Assembly: GCA_037501455.1 (NCBI GenBank)
Contig: CM074865.1
Coordinates: forward strand, 83,712,501 to 83,776,500
Reading direction: 5' to 3'
Origin: Lantana camara
Taxonomy: Eukaryota; Streptophyta; Magnoliopsida; Lamiales; Verbenaceae
DNA length: 64,000 bases
A program made the position numbers and the translations under genes. Under the pieces are notes generated by a model. The model made no database searches, had not been told where the DNA came from, and was given only the letters and a program-made list of their open reading frames with translations. This document shows, piece by piece, positions 1-12,277 of the stretch (the first letter of the stretch is position 1; each line of letters begins with the position of its first letter).

Positions 1-3000
1 GACCCCTTTTGACTCTGGTCAAAATTTCAAATTCATTTCTATGGAGTATTTGGAAGAATTTGGCCACTCTAACCACCCATTTCACTTATTTATGAACGAT
101 CAAGCATAGTTTTTCCCTGTGTGATAAGACATACACGAGTTTCTGGACTCATCAAAATTTTAAAAAGCTGTAAGGCGGACCCGTTTTGACTCTGGCCAAA
201 ATTTCAAATTCATTTTTATGGAGTATTTGGACCAATATGACCACTCTAACCACACATTTCACTTACTTAGGAACGATCACACAAAGTTTTTCCATGTGTG
301 AGAAGATATTCACGAGTTTCGGGACTCATCAAAAAATTGAAAAAGCTGTAAGGGGGACCCCTTTTGACTCTGGCCCAAATTTCAAATTCATTTCTATGGA
401 GTATTTGAACGAATATGACCACTCTAACCACCCATTTTAATTATTTATGAACGATCATATATAGTTTTTCCGTATGTGATAAGATATACAAGAGTTTCTG
501 GAGTCATCAAAAAATCGAAAAAGCTGTGAGGGGGACACCTTTTGACTCTGGCCAAAATTTCAAATTCATTTCCATGGAGTATTTGGACGAATTTGACCAC
601 AATAACCACCTATTTCACTTATTTATGAACGATCATACATAGTTTTTCCATGTGTGATAAGATATATACAAGTTTCTGGACTCATCAAAAAATTGAAAAA
701 GGTGTAAAGGGGACCCCTTTTAGCTCTGGCCAAAGTTTCAAATTCATTTTTATGGAGTATATGGACGAATATGATCACTGGAACCACTGATTTCACTTTT
801 TTGTGAACGATCATACATAGTTTTTCCATGTGTGATAAGATATACACGAGTTTCTGGACTCATCAAAAAATTGAAAAAGCTGTAAGGGGGACCCCTTTTG
901 ACTCAGGCCAAAATTTCAAATTTATTTCTATTATGTATTTGGATGAATTCGTCCACTCTAACCACCTATTTCACTAATTTATGAACAATCATCCATTGTT
1001 TTTCCATGTGTGATAAGATATATACGAGTTTTTGATCTCATCAAAAAATTGCAAAAGCTGTAAAGGGTGCCTTTTGACTCTGGTCAAAATTTCAAATTCA
1101 TTTCTATGGAGTATTTGGAAGAATTTGGCTACTCTATCCACCTATTTCCCTTATTTATGAATGATCATGCATATTTTTTCCATGTGTGATAAGATATACA
1201 CGAGTTTCTGGAATCATCCAAAATTGAAAAAGTTGTAAGGCGACTCGTTTTAACTCTAGCCAAAATTTCAAATTCATTTCTATGGAGTATGTGGACGAAT
1301 ATGACCAGTCTAACCACCCATTTCACTTATTTATGGACGATCATGCATAGTTTTTCCATGTGTGATAAGATATACACAAGTCTCTGAACTCATTAAAAAA
1401 TTGAAAAAGCTGTAAGGGGGACGGACCCCTTTTGACTCTGGCCAAAATTTCAAATTCATTTCCATGGAGTATTTGGACGAATATGACCACTCTAACCACC
1501 CATTTCACTTATTTATGAATGATCATACATAGTTTTTCCATGTGTGATAAGATATACACGAGTTTCTGGACTCATCAAAAAAGGGAAAAAGCTGTAAATG
1601 GGACCCCTTTTGATTCTAACCAAAATTTCAAATTCATTTCTATGGAGTAATTGGAAGCATATGACCAGTCTAACCACCCATTTCACTTATTTATGAACGA
1701 TCATGCATAGTTTTTCCATGTGTGATAAGTTGTACAAGAGTTTCTGAACTCATCAAAAAATTGAAAAAGCTGTAAGGGGGACCCCCCTTTTTACTCTGGC
1801 CAAAATTTCAAATTCATTTCTATGCAGTATTTGGACGCATATGACCACTCTAACCACTCATTTCACTTATTTATGAACGATGATGCATAGTTTTTCCATG
1901 TGTGAGAAGATATACACTAGTTTCTGTGACTCATCAAAAAATTGGAAAAGCTGTAAGGGGGACCCCTTTTGACTCTGGCCAAAATTTCAAACTCATTTCT
2001 ATGGAGTATTTGGACGAATATGACCACTCTAACAACCCATTTCACTTATTTATGAACGATCATGCATAGTTTTTCCATGGGTGATAAGATATACACGAGT
2101 TTCTGCCCTCATAAAAAAATTGGAAAAGCTGTAAAGGGGACCCCTTTTGACTCTGGCCAAAATTTCAAATTCATTTCTATGGAGTATTTGGTCGAATATG
2201 ACCACTCTAACCACCCATTTCACTTATTTATGAACAATCGTGCATAGTTTTTCCATGTGTGATAAGATATACACGACTTTCTGCACTCGTCAAAAAAATG
2301 GAAAAGGTGTAAGGGGGACCCCTTTTGACTCAGGCAAAAATTTCAAATTCATTTCTATGGAGTATTTGGTCGAATATGACCACTATAACCTTCCATTTCA
2401 CTTATTTATGAAAGTTCATACGTAGTTTTTTCATGTGTGATAAGATATACACGAGTTTTTGAACTCATCAAAAAATTGAAAAAGCGGTAAGGGGGACCCC
2501 TCTTTTGACACTGGCAAAAACTTCAAATTCATTTCAATGGAGTATTTGGACGCATATAACCACTATAAGAACCCGTTTCACTTATTTATAAACGATCATG
2601 CATAGTTTTTCCATGTGTGATTAGATATACACGAGTTTCTGGACTCATCAAAAAATTGAAAAAGCTGTAAGGTGGAACCTTTGACTCTGGCCAAAATTTC
2701 AAATTCATTTCTACAGAGTATCTGGATGAATATGACCATTCTAACCACACCTTTCCCTTATTTATGAACAATCATGCATAGTTTTTCCATGGGTGATAAC
2801 ATATAGACGAGTTTCTGCACTCACCAAAAAATTGGAAAAGCTATAAGGGGGACCCCGTTTGACTCTGGCCAAAATTTGAAATTCATTTCTATGGAGTATT
2901 TGGACGAATATGACCACTCTAACCACCCATTTCACTTTTTTATGAACAATCGTGCATAGTTTTTCCACGTGTGATAAGATATACACGACTTTCTGCACTC

Positions 3001-3307
3001 GTCAAAAAAATGGAAAAGCTGTAAGGGGGACCCCTTTTGACTCTGGCAAAAATTTCAAATTCAATTCTATGTAGTATTTAGACGAATATGACCACTCTAA
3101 CCACCCATTTCACTTATTTAAGAAGGATCATACATAGTTTTTCCATGTGTGATAAGATATACACGAGTTTCTGGACTCATCAAACAATTGGAAAAGCTGT
3201 AAGGGGGACCCCTTTTGACTCTGGCCAAAATTTCAAATTCATTTCTATGGAGTATTTGAACGAATATGACCAATCTAACCATCCATTTCACTTATTTATA
3301 AACGATC

Positions 3308-3529
3308 ATGCATAGTTTTTCCATGTGTGATAAGGTATACATGTCTTTCTGGATTCATCATAAAATTGAAAAAGCTGTAAGGGGGACCCCTTTTGACTCT
3401 GGCCAAAATTTCAAATTCATTTTTATGGAGTATATTGACGAATATGATCACTGGAACCACTCATTTCACTTTTTTGTGAACGATCATGCATATTTTTCCA
3501 TGCGTGATAAGATAGACACGAGTTTCTAG
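3308..3529. repeat. chimeric satellite monomer (family Y to X switch)
   Basis: The first half of this monomer carries the Y-family variants seen upstream (for example GGTATACATG and a TCATCATAAAATTG A-tract). The second half carries the X-family variants GATCACTGGAACCACTCATT and TTTTTTGTGAAC. It therefore looks like a recombinant monomer at the boundary between two satellite families. Downstream monomers are X type until about 50.7 kb. Confidence 0.6.
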
Positions 3530-6500
3530 ACTCATCAAAAAATTGAAAAGGCTGTAAGGGGGACCCCTTTTGACTCTGGCAAAAATTTCAAATTCGTTTC
3601 TATGGAGTATTTGGACGAATATGACCACTCTAACCAGCCATTTCAATTATTTAGGAACAACCATGCATAGTTTTTCCCTGTGTGATAAGATATACACGAG
3701 TTTCTGGACTCATCAAAAAATTGAAAAAGCTGTAAGGGGGACCCCTTTTGACTCAGGCCAAAATTACAAATTTATTTCTATGATGTATTTGGATGAATTC
3801 GACCTCTCTAACCACCTATTTCACTAATTTATGTACGATCATTCATTGTTTTTCCATGTGTGATAAGATATATACGAATTTTTGATCTCATCAAAAAATT
3901 GAAAAAGCTGTAAGGGGAGCCTTTTGACTCTGGTCAAAATTTCAAATTCATTTCTATGTAGTATTTGGAAGAATTTGGCTACTCTAACCACCCTTTTCAC
4001 TTATTTATGAACGATCATATATAGTTTTTCCATATGTGATAAGATATACAAGAGTTTCTAGAGTCATCAAAAAATTGAAAAAGCTGTAAGGGGGACATCT
4101 TTTGACTTTGGCCAAAATTTCAAATTCATTTCCATGGATTATTTGGACGAATTTGACCACTATAACCACCTATTTCACTTATTTATGAACGATCATACAT
4201 AGTTTTTCCATGTGTGATAAGATATATTCGAGTTTCTGGACTCATCAAAAAATTGAAAAAGGTGTAAGCGGGACCCCTTTTGGCTCTGGCCAAAGTTTCA
4301 AATTCATTTCTATGGAGTATATGGACGAATATGATCACTGGAACCATTCATTTCACTTTTTTATGAATGATCATGCATAGTTTTTCCATGTGTTATAAGA
4401 TAGACACGAGTTTCTGGACTCAACAAAAAATTGAAAAAGCTCTAAGGGGGACCCCTTTTGACTCTGGTCAAAATTTCAAATTCATTTCTATGGAGTATTT
4501 GGAAGAATTTGGCCACTCTAACCACCCATTTCACTTATTTATGAACGATCATGCATAGTTTTTCCCTGTGTGATCAGATATACACGAGTTTCTGGACTCA
4601 TCAAAAATTGAAAAAGCCGTAAGGCGGACCCGTTTTGACTCTGGCCAAAATTTCAAATTCAATTCTATGGAGTAATTGGACGAATTTGACCACTCTAACC
4701 ACCCATTTCACTTATTTATGAACGATCATGCATAGTTTTTACATGTGTGATAAGATTTACACGAGTTTCTGGACTCATCAAAAAATTGAAAAAGCTGTAA
4801 GGGGACCCGTTTTGACTCTGGCCAAAATTTCAAATCCATTTCTATGAAGTATTTGGACGAATATGACCACTCTAACCACCTATTTCACTTATTTATGAAC
4901 AATCGTGTATAGTTTTTCCATGTGTAATAAGATATACGCGAGTTTCTGAACGCATCAAAAAATTGAAAAAGCTGTACAGGGGACCCCTTTTGACTCTGGC
5001 CAAAATTTCAAATTCATTTTTCTATGGAGTATTTGGACCAATATGACCACTCTAACCACACATTTCACTTATTTATGAACGATCACACATAATTTTTCCA
5101 TGTGTGATAAGATATTCACGAGTTTCGGGACTCATCAAAAAAATTGAAAAGCTGTAAGGGGGACCCCTTTTGACTCTGGCCCAAATTTCAAATTCATTTC
5201 AATGGAGTATTTAAACGAATACAACCACTCTTACCACCTATTTCACTTATTTATGAACAATCGTGTATAGTTTTTCCATGTGTGATAAGATATACACGAG
5301 TTTCTGAACGCATCAAAAAATTGAAAAAGCTGTACAGGGGACCCTTCTTGACTCTGGCCAAAATTTCAAATTCATTTTTATGGAGTATTTGGACCAATAT
5401 GACCACTCTAACCACACATTTCACTTATTTATGAACGATCACACATAGTTTTTCCATGTGTGATAAGATATTCACGAGTTTCGGGACTGATCAAAAAATT
5501 GAAAAAGCTGTAAGGGGGACCCCTTTTGACTCTGGCCCAAATTTCAAATTCATTTCTATTGAGTATTTGAACGAATATGACCACTCTAACCACCCATTTC
5601 ACTTATTTATGAACGATCATATATAGTTTTTCGGTATGTGATAAGATATACAAGAGTTTCTGGAGTCATCAAAAAATTGAAAAAGCTGTAAGGGGGACAC
5701 CTTTTGACTTTGGCCAAAATTTGAAATTCATTTCCATGGAGTGTTTGGACGAATTTGACCACTATAACCACCTATTTCACTTATTTATGAACGATCATAC
5801 ATAGTTTTTCCATGTGCGATAACATATATACGAGTTTCTGGACTCATCAAAAAATTGAAAAAGGTGTAAAGGGGACCCCTTTTAGCTCTGGCCAAAGTTC
5901 CAAATTCATTTTTATTGAGTATATGGACGAATATGATCAACGGAGCCACTCATTTCACTTTTTTGTGAACGATCATGCATACTTTTTCCATGTGTGATAA
6001 GATAGACACGAGTTTCTGGACTCATCAAAAAATTGAAAAAGCTGTAAGGGGGAGCGCTTTTGACTCTGGCCAAAATTTCAAATTCATTTCTATGGAGTAT
6101 TTGGACGAATATGACCACTCTAACCAGCCATTTCAAATATTTAGGAACAACCATGCATAGTTTTTCCATGTGTGAAAAGATATACACGAGTTTCTGGACT
6201 CATCAAAAAATTGAAAAAGCTGTAAGGGGGACCCCTTTTGACTCAGGCCAAAATTTCAAATTTAATTCTATTATGTATTTGGATGAGTTCGACCACTCTA
6301 ACCACCTATTTCACTAATTTATGAACGATCATTCGTTGTTTTTCCATCTGTGATAAGATATATACGAGTTTTTGATCTCATCAAAAAATTGAAAAAGCTG
6401 TAAGGGGAGCCTTTTGACTCTGGTCAAAATTTCAGATTCATTTCTATGGAGTATTTGGAAGAATTTGGCTAGTCTATCCACCTATTTCCCTTATTTATGA

Positions 6501-7564
6501 ATGACCATGCATATTTTTTCCATGTGTGATAAGATATATAAGAGTTTCTGGAGTCATCGAAAAATTTAAAAAGGAGTAAGGGGGACCCCTTTTGGCTCTG
6601 GCCAAAGTTTCAAATTCATTTCTATGGAGTATATGGACGAATATGATCACTGGAACCACTCATTTCACTTTTTTATGAACGATCATGCATAGTTTTTCCA
6701 TGTGTGATAAGATAGACACGAGTTTCTGGACTCATCAAAAATTGAAAAAGCTCTAAGGGGGACTCCTTTTGACTCGGGTCAAAATTTCAAATTCATTTCT
6801 ATGGAGTATTTGGAAGAATTTGGCCACTCTAACCACCCATTTCACTTATTTATGAACGATCATGCATAGTTTTTCCCTGTGTGATAAGATATACGCAAGT
6901 TTCTGGACTCATCAAAAATTGAAAAAGCCTTAAGGCGGACCCGTTTTGACTCTGGCCAAAATTCAAATTCAATTCTATGGAGTATTTGGACGAATTTGAC
7001 CACTCTAACCACCCATTTCACTTATTTAAGAACGATCATGCATAGTTTTTACATGTGTGATAAGATATACACGAGTTTCTGAACGCATCAAAAAATTGAA
7101 AAAGCTGTACAGGGGACCCCTCTTGACTCTGGCTAAAATTTCAAATTCATTTTTATGGAGTATTTGGACCAATATGACGACTCTAACCACACATTTCACT
7201 TATTTATGAACGATCACACATAGTTTTTCCATGTGTGATAAGATATTCAAGAGTTTCGGGACTCATCAAAAAATTGAAAAAGCTGTAAGGGGGACCCCTT
7301 TTGACTCTGGCCCAAATTTCAAATTCATTTCTATGGAGTATTTGAACGAATATGACCACTCTAACCACCCATTTCACTTATTTATGAACGATCATATATA
7401 GTTTTTCCGTATGTGATATGATATACAAGAATTTCTGGAGTCGTCAAAAAATTGAAAAAGCTGTAAGGGGGACACCTTTTGACTTTGCCCAAAATTTCAA
7501 ATTCATTTCCATGGAGTATTTGGACGAATTTGACCACTATAACCACCTATTTCACTTATTTATG

Positions 7565-10500
7565 AACGATCACACATAGTTTTTCCATGTGTGATAAGAT
7601 ATTCACGAGTTTCGGGACTCATCAAAAAATTGAAAAAGCTGTAAGGGGGACCCCTTTTGACTCTGGCCCAAATTTCAAATTCATTTCTATGGAGTATTTG
7701 AACGAATATGACCACTCTAACCACCCATTTCACTTATTTATGAACAATCATATATAGTTTTTCCATATGTGATACGATATAAAGAGTTTCTGGAGTCATC
7801 AAAAAATTGAAAAAGCTGTAAGGGGGACACCTTTTGACTTTGTCCAAAATTTCAAATTCATTTCCATGGAGTATTTGGATGAATTTGACCACTATAACCA
7901 CCTATTTCACTTATTTATGAACGATCATACATAGTTTTTCCATGTGTGATAAGATATATACGAGTTTCTGGACTCATCAAAAAATTGAAAAAGGTGTAAA
8001 GGGGACCCCTTTTAGCTCTGGCCAAAGTTTCAAATTCATTTCTATGGAGTATATGGACGAATATGATCACTGGAACCACTCATTTCACTTTTTTCTGAAC
8101 GATCATGCATAGTTTTTCCAAGTGTGATAAGATAGACAAGAGTTTCTGGACTCATCAAAAAATTGAAAAAGCTGTAAGGGGACCCCTTTTGACTCTGGCA
8201 AAAATTTCAAATTCATTTCTATGGAGTATTTGGACGAATATAACCACTCTAACTAGCCATTTCAATTATTTAGGAACAACCATGCATAGTTTTTCCATGT
8301 GTGATAAGATATACACGAGTTTCTGGACTCATCAAAAATTGAAAAAGCTGTAAGGGGACCCTTTTTGACTCTGGCCAAAATTTCAAATCCATTTCTATGG
8401 AGTATTTGGACGAATATGACCACTCTAACCAGCCATTTCACTTATTTAGGAATGACCATGCATATTTTTTCCATGTGTGATAAGATATACACGAGTTTCT
8501 GGACTCATCAAAAAATTGAAAAAGCTGTGAGGGGGACCCCTTTTGACTCTGGCCGAAATTTCAAATTTATTTCTATGGAGTATTGGAACCAATATGACCA
8601 CTCTAACCACCCTTTTCACTTATTTATGAACGATCATATATAGTTTTTCCATATGTGATAAGATATACAAGAGTTTCTAGAGTTATCAAAAAATTGAAAA
8701 AGCTGTAGGGGGGACATCTTTTGACTTTGGCCAAAATTTCAAATTCATTTCCATGGATTATTTGGACGAATTTGACCACTATAACCACTTATTTCACTTA
8801 TTTATGAACGATCATACATAGTTTTTCCATGTGTGATAAGATATATTCGAGTTTCTGGACTCATCAAAAAATTGAAAAAGGTGTAAGGGGGACACCTTTG
8901 GGCTCTGGCCAAAGTTTCAAATTCATTTCAATGGAGTATATGGACGAATATGATCACTGGAACCACCCATTTCACTATTTTTTGAACGATCATGCATAGT
9001 TTTTCCATGTGTGATAAGATAGACACGAGTTTCTGGACTCATCAAAAATTGAAAAAGCTGTAAGGCGGACCCGTTTTGACTCTGGCCAAAATTTCAAATT
9101 CAATTCTATGGAGTATTTGGACGAATTTGACCACTCTAACCACCCTTTTCACTTATTTATGAACGATCATGCATAGTTTTTCCAGGTGTGATAAGATATA
9201 CACGAGTTTCTGGGCTCATCAAAAATTGAAAAAGTTGTAAGGGGACCCGTTTTGACTCTGGCCAAAATTTCAAATCCATTTCTATGAAGTATTTGGACGA
9301 ATATGACCACTCTAACCACCTATTTCACTTATTTATGAACAATCGTGTATAGTTTTTCCATGTGTGATAAGATATACACGGGTTTCTGAACGAATCAAAA
9401 AATTGAAAAAGCTGTACAAGGGACCCCTCTTGACTCTGGCCAAAATTTCAAATTCATTTTTATGGAGTATTTGGACCATTATTGCCACTCTAGCCACACA
9501 TTTCACTTATTTATGAACGATCACACATAGTTTTTCCATGTGTGATAAGATATTCACGAGTTTCGGGACTCATCAAAAAATTGAAAAAGCTGTAAGGGGG
9601 ACCCCTTTTGACTCTGGCCCAAATTTCAAATTCATTTCTATGGAGTATTTGAACGAATATGACCACTCTAACCACCCATTTCACTTATTTATGAACAATC
9701 ATATATAGTTTTTCCATATGTGATACGATATAAAGAGTTTCTGGAGTCATCAAAAAATTGAAAAAGCTGTAAGGGGGACACCTTTTGACTTTGTCCAAAA
9801 TTTCAAATTCATTTCCATGGAGTATTTGGATGAATTTGACCACTATAACCACCTATTTCACTTATTTATGAACGATCATACATAGTTTTTCCATGTGTGA
9901 TAAGATATATACGAGTTTCTGGACTCATCAAAAAATTGAAAAAGGTGTAAAGGGGACCCCTTTTAGCTCTGGCCAAAGTTTCAAATTCATTTCTATGGAG
10001 TATATGGACGAATATGATCACTGGAACCACTCATTTCACTTTTTTCTGAACGATCATGCATAGTTTTTCCAAGTGTGATAAGATAGACAAGAGTTTCTGG
10101 ACTCATCAAAAAATTGAAAAAGCTGTAAGGGGACCCCTTTTGACTCTGGCAAAAATTTCAAATTCATTTCTATGGAGTATTTGGACGAATATGACCACTC
10201 TAACTAGCCATTTCAATTATTTAGGAACAACCAAGCATAGTTTTTCCATGTGTGATAAGATATACACGAGTTTCTGGACTCATCAAAAATTGAAAAAGCT
10301 GTAAGGGGACCCTTTTTGACTCTGGCCAAAATTTCAAATCCATTTCTATGGAGTATTTGGACGAATATGACCACTTTAACCAGCCATTTCACTTATTTAG
10401 GAATGACCATGCATATTTTTTCCATGTGTGATAAGATATACACGAGTTTCTGGACTCATCAAAAAATTGAAAAAGCTGTGAGGGGGACCCCTTTTGACTC

Positions 10501-10834
10501 TGGCCGAAATTTCAAATTTATTTCTATGGAGTATTGGAACCAATATGACCACTCTAACCACCCTTTTCACTTATTTATGAACGATCATATATAGTTTTTC
10601 CATATGTGATAAGATATACAAGAGTTTCTAGAGTCATCAAAAAATTGAAAAAGCTGTAGGGGGGACATCTTTTGACTTTGGCCAAAATTTCAAATTCATT
10701 TCCATGGATTATTTGGACGAATTTGACCACTATAACCACTTATTTCACTTATTTATGAACGATCATACATAGTTTTTCCATGTGTGATAAGATATATTCG
10801 AGTTTCTGGACTCATCAAAAAATTGAAAAAGGTG
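7565..10834. repeat. 11-monomer higher-order repeat, copies 1 and part of 2
   Basis: From about 7565 the array repeats itself with a lag of 1951 bp (11 monomers of about 177.4 bp). The variant GATCACACATAG next to ATATTCACGAGTTTCGGG is at about 7571 and again at about 9522. The AAGTGTGATAAGATAGACAA variant is at about 8118 and 10069. Copies match with few differences, much closer than neighbouring monomers match each other. The second copy is interrupted at about 10834-10885 by the 1.39-kb insertion. Left of about 7560 the lag no longer holds. Confidence 0.85.
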
Positions 10835-10885
10835 TAATAAGATATATTCGAGTTTTTCCATGTGTGATAAGATATATTCGAGTTT
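10834..10885. repeat. templated satellite duplication at insertion border
   Basis: Just left of the insertion the string ATAAGATATATTCGAGTTT occurs at about 10837 and again at about 10867, in addition to its normal occurrence at about 10788. The regular GTGTAAGGGGGACACC continuation is lost. This short local reduplication of neighbouring satellite is what break repair with template slippage leaves behind. It also explains why there is no clean target-site duplication. Confidence 0.6.
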
Positions 10886-12277
10886 ATTGGAGCTAAAATG
10901 GATCATCAATACAAATCTGGACTAAAAGAATCGCCAAGTGCAGAAAATGAACTGAGCCATGATCTGAAGCCATGATCATCCCTTGAACTAAGTGGTGACG
11001 TAGCAGACACATCATCAAAGTCAAAAGTTGCGACTGATTTTCTATTTTTGGCGAACTTCAGCTACTTGCAGCTGCTTTATCAGTATTTGACGTCTCAATA
11101 AGAATATTAGCAGGTCTTGGGATACCAAGAATATTTAGCCTTGATTTGTGTGCCAAAGATTGGATTTCCAAGCATATAACCAAGGCTTTTGGTTAAGAAA
11201 GGAGGTCAGCTTCTCTTAGGGGGAAAAAGGAAGTAACGTAGCAGCAGTAGCAGCTGAAGAACAGAAGCAAAACAGGGGACTTCTCCCCTGTTATGATCAG
11301 CAAGCAATTTCTTCCCTTTATTCTCTTTTTCACTTATGTTAATGCTTAGATTTGCATAGCTAGTTGAACTCTCTAGTTTAGATCAGCTGTGTTAGCTTAT
11401 TTTCAGATCTGAAACAGTTGTTACTTGGTTATTTTGCAAGCATGTACAACAGCTAATCTCTCTTTTATCCTAGTAAAGTTGTTTCTTTGGTTCATGCTTT
11501 GGTTTTGTGAGATCTAATTGTGTTTATGCAGCTCTAAATTCTTGGTATATGCATGTATCTTGTGTGTATTGTTTGAACTCGTTTTTGGATGATTTTCTGA
11601 TCAATTGTTATCTTGAAACTTGTTCTATTTGACTGCACAAATACTTGATCCGTAATTGTCTTGTAAATGTGTTTGAAGAGTCACACATCATTGATAGTTT
11701 ATCACCATGTTTACTTGAGAATGATGAGATGCATGCGTAATAACTTAAACATTCCAAGCTTCTTTGAGTTTGTTGGTTAGGATCGGTATCCTTTTCATGG
11801 TCAATGCTATCACAAGGTTAAATCTTAAGAGCGTTTCTATAAGACTGCTTTTGTGATAAGAGAATGGTTAGTGAGCTTCTCATGATCATTATAAACTTAA
11901 GAAAGGATGAGGTGTGTAGAGCTTGTTACCACTATAGCCGGTCTATCAATGAATTAGAGTTGAATATTGAATCTATGATCGAACCAATGGCATGAATTTT
12001 AAGAACAACTTGGCTAGGATAATCCCACTTTAAATCCATTAATTTCAGTCACTTTGCATCAGCTTTCACTTGCTTGTTATCCTTGTTTTAGTGTTTAGTT
12101 TGTAGTTTGATTAATTACACAAACCCCCCTGTTGTGAACTCTTTCATGGTTTGTTTCCTTGGTCATTTTGGAATATATAAGAAATGCTAGTCGTTTGGGT
12201 TCGACCCTTTGCTGCTATACTCAATTTATTGCGTGTTGGAAAGTGAAGGTTTTATTTGGTGGATTCGGCAACCATCA
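10886..12277 (+). mobile_element. non-coding LTR-like fragment inserted in satellite
   Basis: About 1392 bp unrelated to the satellite. I find no coding region in it. The right end reads GGATTCGGCAACCATCA and ends in CA, and a GGGTTCGACCC motif lies about 70-80 bp before it. Both are features I associate with 3' ends of plant LTRs (solo LTR or LTR fragment of a gypsy or copia element), but this is family recognition, not proof. The left end, ATTGGAGCTAAAATGG, shows no TG terminus. There is no target-site duplication: satellite resumes at a different phase, with roughly 0.4 kb of the expected HOR missing. It could be a truncated LTR captured during break repair rather than a transposition product. 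Confidence 0.45.
11271..11292. other. 9-bp inverted repeat (hairpin)
   Basis: AACAGGGGA and TCCCCTGTT flank a 4-nt CTTC loop, a perfect 9-bp stem inside the inserted fragment. It could form a stable RNA hairpin. No T-run follows, and its function is unknown. Confidence 0.6.

Larger units (their letters stand above)
1..10885. repeat. 178-bp satellite array, block A
   Basis: Head-to-tail tandem array of a roughly 178-bp AT-rich monomer, about 61 copies, running off the left edge of the window. Landmarks in each monomer, in order, are a TTTTTCCATGTGTGATAAGA segment, an A-tract (CAAAAAATTGAAAAAGC), a GC-rich GGGGGACCCC box, CCAAAATTTCAAATTCATTT, and a short dyad-rich ATCATGCATAG. All copies have the same orientation. 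Several monomer variants alternate in a fixed order. From 1 to about 1.2 kb and from about 3.5 kb onward the monomers are of one family (X); from about 1.2 to 3.4 kb they are of another (Y, with GGAAAAGCTG and TCTGCACTCATC variants). A nucleosome-sized period is typical of plant centromeric or pericentromeric satellites. The chromosomal location is inferred. Confidence 0.97.

Noticed and set aside
2062..2425. Dozens of 61-98-codon plus-strand ORFs (MHSFSMCDKIYTSFW type) in the satellite, here and in all other blocks, and their minus-strand counterparts
   Set aside because: They recur with the 178-bp monomer and overlap by 8 bp at ATGCATAG, because 178 is not a multiple of three and each frame ends just inside the next monomer. 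They are products of repeat periodicity, not genes.
1..10885. CRISPR-like array
   Set aside because: The unit is 178 bp with no unique spacers, and the context is clearly plant satellite with LTR retrotransposons.
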